NCBI GenBank assembly: GCA_001579985.1 | Contig: LRSR01013694.1 | Location: forward strand, 1 to 57,965 | Length of the DNA stretch: 57,965 nucleotides | Direction of reading: 5' to 3' | Source: Hypsibius dujardini | Lineage: Eukaryota > Tardigrada > Eutardigrada > Parachela > Hypsibiidae | Part shown: positions 46,138 through 57,965 of the stretch, in pieces | How positions within the stretch are numbered: the stretch's first letter is position 1 | How the letters are laid out: each line of letters starts with the position of its first letter | The notes under the pieces: generated by a model | What the model was told of the DNA's origin: nothing | Seen by the model: only the letters and a program-made list of their open reading frames with translations | Databases searched by the model: none | Position numbers and translations under genes: made by a program

Positions 46138-48715
46138 AATTTTGCTCAGTGTAATATGTTTTGCTCAATAGTTTCATTATGCAACAATTATTCAATTTAA
46201 GCTTAATAGTTTCATTGAGCAACAATTAACTTTTTTTCAATAGTTTCAAAGTGGGGCGCAGAGGTATGAATTGCACGTTTTCAGGGGTTTTCACTACCCG
46301 TTCAAACACAGTAGCCTAAAGACAAGGAAACAAAAGGTGTAGTCACGAGGGTGTCAGCTGTTTCTTGCATCATTCGATTTTGTTTCATTTCTTAGCAGAC
46401 TGAGTGACTGACTTTATGATTGAGTGACTGAATGACTGACTGTCCTCCCAAACTGCTCCCTCAACGCGTAACTGTTTCAATTTAAATGTTAATGGACATA
46501 TATTTTTATCCTCTGACAATTTTGCCAGCTTGGAGACTCCGCTGCACTTTACAGAATAAGTCGTAAAATGCCAAATGCCAAATTCAAGAGTTAATTTACC
46601 AAAGCAAGCTTCAATATGAAAAATCAATAAGCAGCTCAGCAACGATTAAATGAAAATCCCCTTAAAACTGAAAAGTGAAAAGTTAGAGACCAAAGAAGAC
46701 AGGCCCGTAAACAGTCTCCCAAACTTTTGGCGCAGTCAACCAAAGGTTTTTCAGCTGACGCAGCACGGAATGCCAGTTGGCAAACTGTCGACACCTCTAC
46801 TAAGTGTGCTGACTGTCAAACAGACATTGCTGCGCAGACCATCGGTCGAAAGGCAACAGAAACCCTCGTCATGCCCGCTTAACGTTGCACTTCCAATGCT
46901 GCACAGACCGCCAGTCGACGAGCTGCAGAAACGCATGCGGAGTCCGCTGAAAAAAAAACCTTCGACATTTATTGCGTACATTATAAAGCAACAGGGTGAA
47001 GTTGCGGAACAGGGAGAAGCCATCGTTCCAGATCAACTAAATAAAGATAAGCACAGAACATTCGATTTCGTTGAAAATTATTTCATGCATTTCGAAATGA
47101 CTACAACACATTACCGATACGGCTTGTCACTGAACGGTCAGCTGGTAAGTTTTTTTGAGAACACATGTGCCATATTTGTAATGCCTCAATGTCATTCGTT
47201 TACAGGCACTAAAAAATTTGTCATCACTAAAACAGTTCGAGAATATTTAAATGGTGAGCACGAAATGGATGGTGCGTTGCCCATTTGTTCTTTGATAGCC
47301 CAACCGGAGTATCAGCAGCCGACAATGGTGCAGTGACAATATATGACGCAGTAGGCCTGCCACTGCAACTTAGATTAATGAAGGCATTGAGCGGAAATAA
47401 CACAAAAATTTTCGGAAGCAGTGGCAGAATGTACGGTTTGGGATCATAGATAAACGCAACATGGTTGGCTGCCAAATGGTAACCGCCATCGACGAGAGGT
47501 TACGTGAAGCTGATCTCGCCAGGCAGACCTTGGTTTTTGAGAATCTGAAGATGACATTAATAAAGGATCATTTTCAGTCCCCCCAATTCTGGATCGACTT
47601 TTACACGATGGACCGCCGCCAAGTCCTGCAGCAAATATGTTAACTGGTCATCTTCTGTAACGCCAGTTTAGTTATGAAATTGTTTTTAATATCCCACTAT
47701 GTCAATCGGGGACTAAGAATGTATCAGTTAAGTTTCGAGAAGTAGTTTGAAATCTATGTTCTGGCAAAACTACGCCAAAAGAATGGCAATTTCTTGGGAA
47801 GAAACTTGGGATTTGGAAAGATGAGGATTGAAAGGCCTACTCCAGGCTGCAGATACTTTAAGCTATTGCACATATAGTCAACTTGCATGAACCACGGGAA
47901 GCCAAGTTGGCAAAGGCAGTCATTGATATAGTGAAAAAAAGTTTGCATGTAGTCTTTTTTTTCGTTTTTATGCGTGAAAAGAGTTTTTGATATGGCCCAA
48001 TAAAATCTGTTTCTTCTCAGTACTAATAAAAATACTTGAACTTAAGGCATCGATTCTGTTTTTGCAAAACAGTTGACTGAGCTTCTTGGTCTTTCCATCG
48101 ATCGCATCAATTGGTAATATAACATTAATTACGTCTAAACTTTTAGTTTGCGTTTGTGAGTATTTCTTGCTTAGTGAAAACAACCAATTTTCTAAGGAAC
48201 TCGTGCAATGAGTGATTACTTTACAGTTTTTGATTTCTCATATTGAAGCTTGGTTTGGTAAATCAAATTTTAAATTGTAAATTTTTCCACGCTGGCAAAA
48301 TTGTCAGGGGATAAAAATATATATGCCCATTTACATTTCAATTGAATCAGTTGCGCGTTGAGGGGGCGGTTTGGGAGGGCAGTCAGTCTGTCAGTCAGTC
48401 ATTCAGTCATTCAGTCATTCAGTCATTCAGTCACACAGTCATAGAGTCAGCCACTCAGCCATTCACTCAGTCTGCTAAGAGACGAAACAAAATTAATGAT
48501 AGAGAGGCAGGGGTTTCAAATCGAGCATGTTCTGAAAAATTCGAAGTGAAATTGAGCACGCGGGAATTAATTAAAAACTGAGTACCCTTAAGTTGTTTAA
48601 CCTCAAGTTCATTGGGCAAAAACTAATTGTTGCTCAATGAAACTATTGAGTTTAAATTAATTACTGCTCGATGAAACTATTGAGCAAAAAATATCTCATT
48701 GAGAAATTTCGATCT
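46138..48715. mobile_element. 2.6-kb element with about 490-bp inverted repeats
   Basis: The left arm (about 46138-46635) and right arm (about 48230-48715) are reverse complements at roughly 75-80 per cent by eye. Each arm carries two subterminal copies of a TTGCTCAATAGTTTCAT motif, then a GACTGAATGACTGA-rich run and a CCTCCCAAAC(T/C)G block, then TTTTTATCC(T/C)CTGACAATTTTGCCAGC. The 1.6-kb centre contains a plus-strand open frame of 228 codons (46650-47336) and broken shorter frames on both strands, none recognised. Long-TIR DNA transposon or a foldback element, non-functional now; target duplications were not found. Confidence 0.7.
46650..47336 (+). CDS. Unrecognised 228-aa reading frame inside the TIR element
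   Basis: The longest uninterrupted frame in the centre of the inverted-repeat element. It is basic at the N-terminus (Lys/Arg/Pro-rich to about residue 115), then has a segment with FDFVENYFMHFEMTTTHYRY and CAIFVMPQCHS. I see no transposase catalytic motif, zinc ligands or membrane segment. A possible continuation in another frame (47461-47643) suggests a decayed gene or missed introns. It may be an element protein; it may equally be a chance frame. Confidence 0.3.
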   Translation: MKIPLKLKSEKLETKEDRPVNSLPNFWRSQPKVFQLTQHGMPVGKLSTPLLSVLTVKQTLLRRPSVERQQKPSSCPLNVALPMLHRPPVDELQKRMRSPLKKKPSTFIAYIIKQQGEVAEQGEAIVPDQLNKDKHRTFDFVENYFMHFEMTTTHYRYGLSLNGQLVSFFENTCAIFVMPQCHSFTGTKKFVITKTVREYLNGEHEMDGALPICSLIAQPEYQQPTMVQ

Positions 48716-49191
48716 TTCAGTTCCTAAAGCTGCGGTGAGCAGCATACGTTGTATAGTTATCGAACGTAACGAAAGAGGATGCAAAGCCAGTTGGATGAAA
48801 TTGTCGGTGAAGTCATTACCGGAGAAGTTTATTGCCTTTCGTACTGTTGGGTAACGCCTGCCTGCACTTTTCTTAGCAGGCATCATTAATCCGATGTATA
48901 AAGAAGCAGACTGGACAATTGGAATGCGCTGCACTCGACGGACAGGCAAAAGATGAAACAAACCAGCAACTACCGTGACGATTTCGATCTCATTATTTTA
49001 ATTGACGTCGGGTGATTGGTTTCACTTATCTCGAAATTACCGGCGTAACAAATCAAAATTCGGAAAAATTTAACTCCTCTCCAAACCTAACGAATTTTTG
49101 TACATTTTTTACCAATTTTTTTACAGTATTTCAACAAGAATTCCCATTGTGCAAGGGGTGCTAGATGCGCGTATTTTTTATGAACAAGATA
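48716..49191. other. Spacer downstream of SEC23
   Basis: Short AT-rich sequence after the element and before the SEC23 stop; no gene or clear repeat seen. Presumably includes the SEC23 3' UTR. Confidence 0.55.
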
Positions 49192-55091
<5,900 letters not shown>

Positions 55092-55131
55092 TTTCCCACC
55101 AGCCGTGACCAAATAATCTAACAAGGGAACG

Positions 55132-55348
55132 GAACGGTAGGTGACACACGCCGATCTGTCTGAATTTTTCTTTCAAATAGTGGACTAAATTAATAGATTT
55201 TTCAGCAAAAAATTCCATCGGCAAACGAGCTCTGGTTTGAGCGGGAAAAAATTCGACAGTTCCCCGATGGACTTTTTTGCTAAAATCTATTAATTTAGTC
55301 CACTACTTGAAACAAAATATAGACAGATCGGCGTGTCACCTACCGTTC
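55132..55348. mobile_element. Near-perfect 217-bp hairpin upstream of SEC23 start
   Basis: Arms of about 88 nt (55132-55221 and about 55262-55348) match except for a few substitutions and short gaps, around a centre of about 40 nt. Ends read GAACGGTAGGTGACAC. It sits about 40 bp upstream of the predicted SEC23 ATG, so it is in the 5' UTR, a 5' intron or the core promoter. Probably a young foldback MITE; no coding potential. Confidence 0.75.
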
Positions 55349-56125
55349 AGACAGTAATTTTGGTGGTTGATTGGTGATTTGGCAAAGATGACGTTTCAAG
55401 TTTTTGGCGTGATTATAAAGCCTCGGAAAAATTTGACGTAATTTTAGTGTCCTGGAGTGCGGGAGATATATGTCCAACAACTGGAAAGTGGACGCGGAGA
55501 AAATTAAAAACTGCGCTAGATGGTTTCTTTGTCGTACTGCAATAAAGAGTAGGAATCGAAGGTCTTGTTTTGAGATGAATCGATAAAATTGCCCCGACAC
55601 GCTGCAGGACGCATGCTAATGTGTTGAAGTGTACACTGAGGCATTGATGTAGGAATGTTGAGAGCCTCAGATGGATCCCTTCGAGTTCCAATCGATTTTA
55701 TGGAGCGTCCCTCTCTGATACCTATTAACGTCTATGGCACCGGATATACCGACAGGCACAGAATTTATTTTCATTTTTAAACTTTCAAATATTTCGCATT
55801 GTGTTGTAAAGAATTTATTTATTTTCATTGCAGATTTAGTTATATTGTTATTAATAAATAATTAAGCAGTATTACAAAAATTTCGCATTATTTCTGCGCA
55901 AAAATTGATTGAAAATTGAAAATATTTTTGTCCTTTATTATTATTAAGGTGGAACAGCCATTACGCTGCAGGCCCATGCAATTTATAGGACGAATAGAGG
56001 TTGACGAAATCGAGCGACCCTTGAGGACCCCGTTCTTCGCAGCACCTTTTCGGACAGATGAAGAATTAATTTCTAGTTTAAATCTATCTGATAAAAAAAT
56101 TATTCTTCCGAAAGAAGTAGTAACT
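55349..56125. other. Intergenic between SEC23 and the SLC5 gene
   Basis: No supported gene. Two antisense-overlapping short frames near 55340-55690 show no family features. The stretch near 55740-55920 is AT-rich with repeated TATTTATTTTCATT-like motifs. Confidence 0.55.
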
Positions 56126-57721
56126 TCAATTGTCCGTTCTAGAAAGAAGGCGGTCAGTGGAGACTTGACTCTCCAGTAACAGGTGATTTTCAATTTGTCT
56201 CGGCAGGAGATTCCCGTTGGCCTGATGGTCCGCCGCACCGGCCACGCCCACGACCACCGGAACAGGTACGAATATCACATCGCCGTATTTCTTCCGCTGT
56301 GGCTCATCGTCCGGTCGCTGATTCCCGGGGGAATTGGAGTAGAGCTTGTAGAGGAAGAACCGGTCCGGAATTTTCGACGAATCCTGTCGACCTGCAAACG
56401 AATTTTGCATAATAAAAAGTATAATAATAATAAATTATAAAATATAAATAAATAAAAAAGATAAAATTTTATGTTGTATTTTTGGCATTAAAAAAGTATT
56501 GGCCTAAATTACCTGTGGCGAAACTAACGACGGTAGCAACGACGATGGTCACTAGAAAGCCCACCATGGAGTAATACATGTAGGAGATGCCGTAGAGCCA
56601 GTCCAGTCCGGATAAGTTCCTGTGAAGAGTTAAATAATGGGCGCCCACATCAAACTCGGCCATTTGCATTGACAAACTCTTTTCTTTTCCGTGACACAAA
56701 TCCAGCTCCATTTAAATTGTCCGAAATAAATCAATCCGATTAATTAATTAGCTTAAACTAATTAATTGTTTATTTATTTAACTTTAACTAGCTTAAACTA
56801 ATTAATTGTTCATTTATTTAACATTAATTAGCTTAAACTAATTAATTGTTTATTTATTTAACTTTAATTAGCTTAAACTAATTAATTGTTTATTTATTTA
56901 ACTTTAATTAGTTAATTAATTTTTTGTATGTTTGTTTGTTTTCGAATTCGTGACGATTCGTAATGAGCGACAAAATTTAGATTATCACTTGAATAGTAAG
57001 AATGTCTTGCCAAAATACACATTTTTATGTGTATATTGTTCACAAACAAAATATAATAAAAAATTAATAAATAAAAAAAAAAGGTTAAGTATTCATCAAG
57101 ATCTGAATTCAGTGTGTAGGTATTGTAAATGTAGATCAAGATGAAGAATCAAGAGATAAAATAATGTTATTGAGCCAATTTCGATATTAGGCTTATTGAA
57201 AAAAAACAATCTGTGCCATAAAAGTTTATTGCGATTTTATAGGGTCGGTATTATTTATTACTAGTAATCAATCAATCAGTCAATCAATTAGTCAATCAAT
57301 CAGTCAATCAATTAGTTAATCAATCAATCAATCAATTAATCAGTCAATAAACTAGTCGATCAATTAATATGATTGGTTAATCAATCAGTCAATCAATCAA
57401 TCAATCAATTAATGTGATTGGTTAATCGATAATAGCGGCTTCTGTTAACTAAATACGGTAATTAACTCACGGTCTTTGGATCCTAAAAACATTATCCGGA
57501 CCGAGTCCGGCAGTGTCGTTCGAGGACGATATTCCCTTGACTGCGGACGATTGATTGGCCGGGAAGAAAGCACCGAAATTGTCTGTCGTTTCGTTACCGA
57601 AGAACGCCGGACAAGTGTCGGTGAAGAGCGGCATCGGCTCCACTGTAGCGTGGGTAATAATGGCGCCGATCCCAATCCAAAAGGTCATCACTAGTCCGCA
57701 GAAAACTCCCACAGTTGCACC
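56126..57721 (-). CDS. SLC5-family sodium symporter, C-terminal part
   Basis: Three exons on minus: 57721-57471, 56619-56513, 56391-56126; the 5' part lies beyond the right edge. SLC5 carriers couple Na+ to uptake of iodide, vitamins, monocarboxylates or sugars. GATVGVFCGLVMTFWIGIGA is the helix that in SLC5A5/6/8 precedes a long outer loop; here that loop is Asn/Ser-rich with NET, NQS and NDT sites. Next comes LDWLYGISYMYYSMVGFLVT, matching the LYGLSYLYFS block before the last helix. The tail of about 88 residues is polar, then rather hydrophobic (VIFVPVPVVVGVAGAA), ending LLSRTDN. Best match in memory is the SLC5A5/A6/A8/A12 group; substrate unknown. Phases close from exon to exon. Confidence 0.85.
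56751..56910. repeat. 40-bp AT-rich tandem repeat in SLC5 intron
   Basis: Four units beginning GCTTAAACTAATTAATTGTT at 56751, 56791, 56831 and 56871, differing at only a few bases. Confidence 0.93.
57261..57430. repeat. AATC tetranucleotide tract in SLC5 intron
   Basis: (AATC)n with GTCA and TTAG variants, ending about 40 nt downstream of the donor at 57470 in the sense direction. Confidence 0.9.
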
Positions 57722-57965
57722 CTGATGAATCAAGAATAATATTAACGAATCGTCCGAACTTCTGTATGTTTACATAATACAAAATACAATACATAAAAAA
57801 TATTAATAAATATATAATACAAATAATATGTAATAAATTATAGATTAGATCATAAATACAGTGTACATGACAAATATTATAATATTTTTAATAATAATAT
57901 TGATTGTAATATATGTAATAGTAATAGTAATAATAGTAATAATAGTAATATTATTAATAATAATA
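57722..57965. other. AT-rich intron sequence at the right edge
   Basis: The sequence after the acceptor at 57722-57723 is AT-rich with TAATAATAG runs and no exon; it is the intron upstream of the last visible SLC5 exon set. Confidence 0.6.

Overview
The window is nuclear DNA from an invertebrate animal. Every protein-coding gene I could assemble is cut by spliceosomal introns (mostly GT-AG, two probable GC-AG), exon phases close exactly across the predicted splices, and the introns carry tetranucleotide (CTGT/ACAG) and AATC/TTGATT tracts. The gene set (beta-catenin/armadillo, SEC23, AATF, MECR, an SLC22 carrier, an SLC5 carrier and a clip-type serine protease homologue with a dead active site) points to an ecdysozoan, arthropod-like or tardigrade-like lineage. 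That placement is inference; nothing here names a species.

Layout, left to right: two tandem minus-strand MECR copies (111-2934 and 3568-6752); a 535-bp divergent promoter with phased TTCGC boxes; AATF on plus (7288-9751), whose stop codon overlaps the stop of a convergent coiled-coil gene on minus (9748-12830, with an apparent 1-nt frameshift); two tandem plus-strand beta-catenins (14844-20883 and 22253-29719); a small pogo/mariner-like MITE (30005-30138); an inactive clip-domain serine protease homologue on minus (31627-37686); an SLC22 organic-ion carrier on minus (39676-43381); a repeat-rich stretch with a 2.6-kb element bounded by inverted repeats of about 490 bp (46138-48715); SEC23 on minus (49192-55091) with a near-perfect 217-bp hairpin just upstream; and the 3' end of an SLC5-type sodium symporter on minus (56126-57721, running off the right edge).

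The genes do not form a pathway: MECR is mitochondrial fatty-acid synthesis, AATF is ribosome biogenesis/transcription, SEC23 is the COPII inner coat, and the carriers are plasma-membrane proteins. The biologically richest part is the beta-catenin pair. Both copies keep a GSK3/CK1 phosphodegron and the armadillo core, but only the first keeps the alpha-catenin-binding segment and a WxDSDV carboxyl end. The second has a duplicated and diverged N-terminal exon pair. This looks like a local split of the adhesion and Wnt-signalling jobs. Both start codons appear to be interrupted by an intron (A|TG).

Exon coordinates were worked out by hand from splice consensus, reading frame and family resemblance. 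No alignment, RNA or database search was available.
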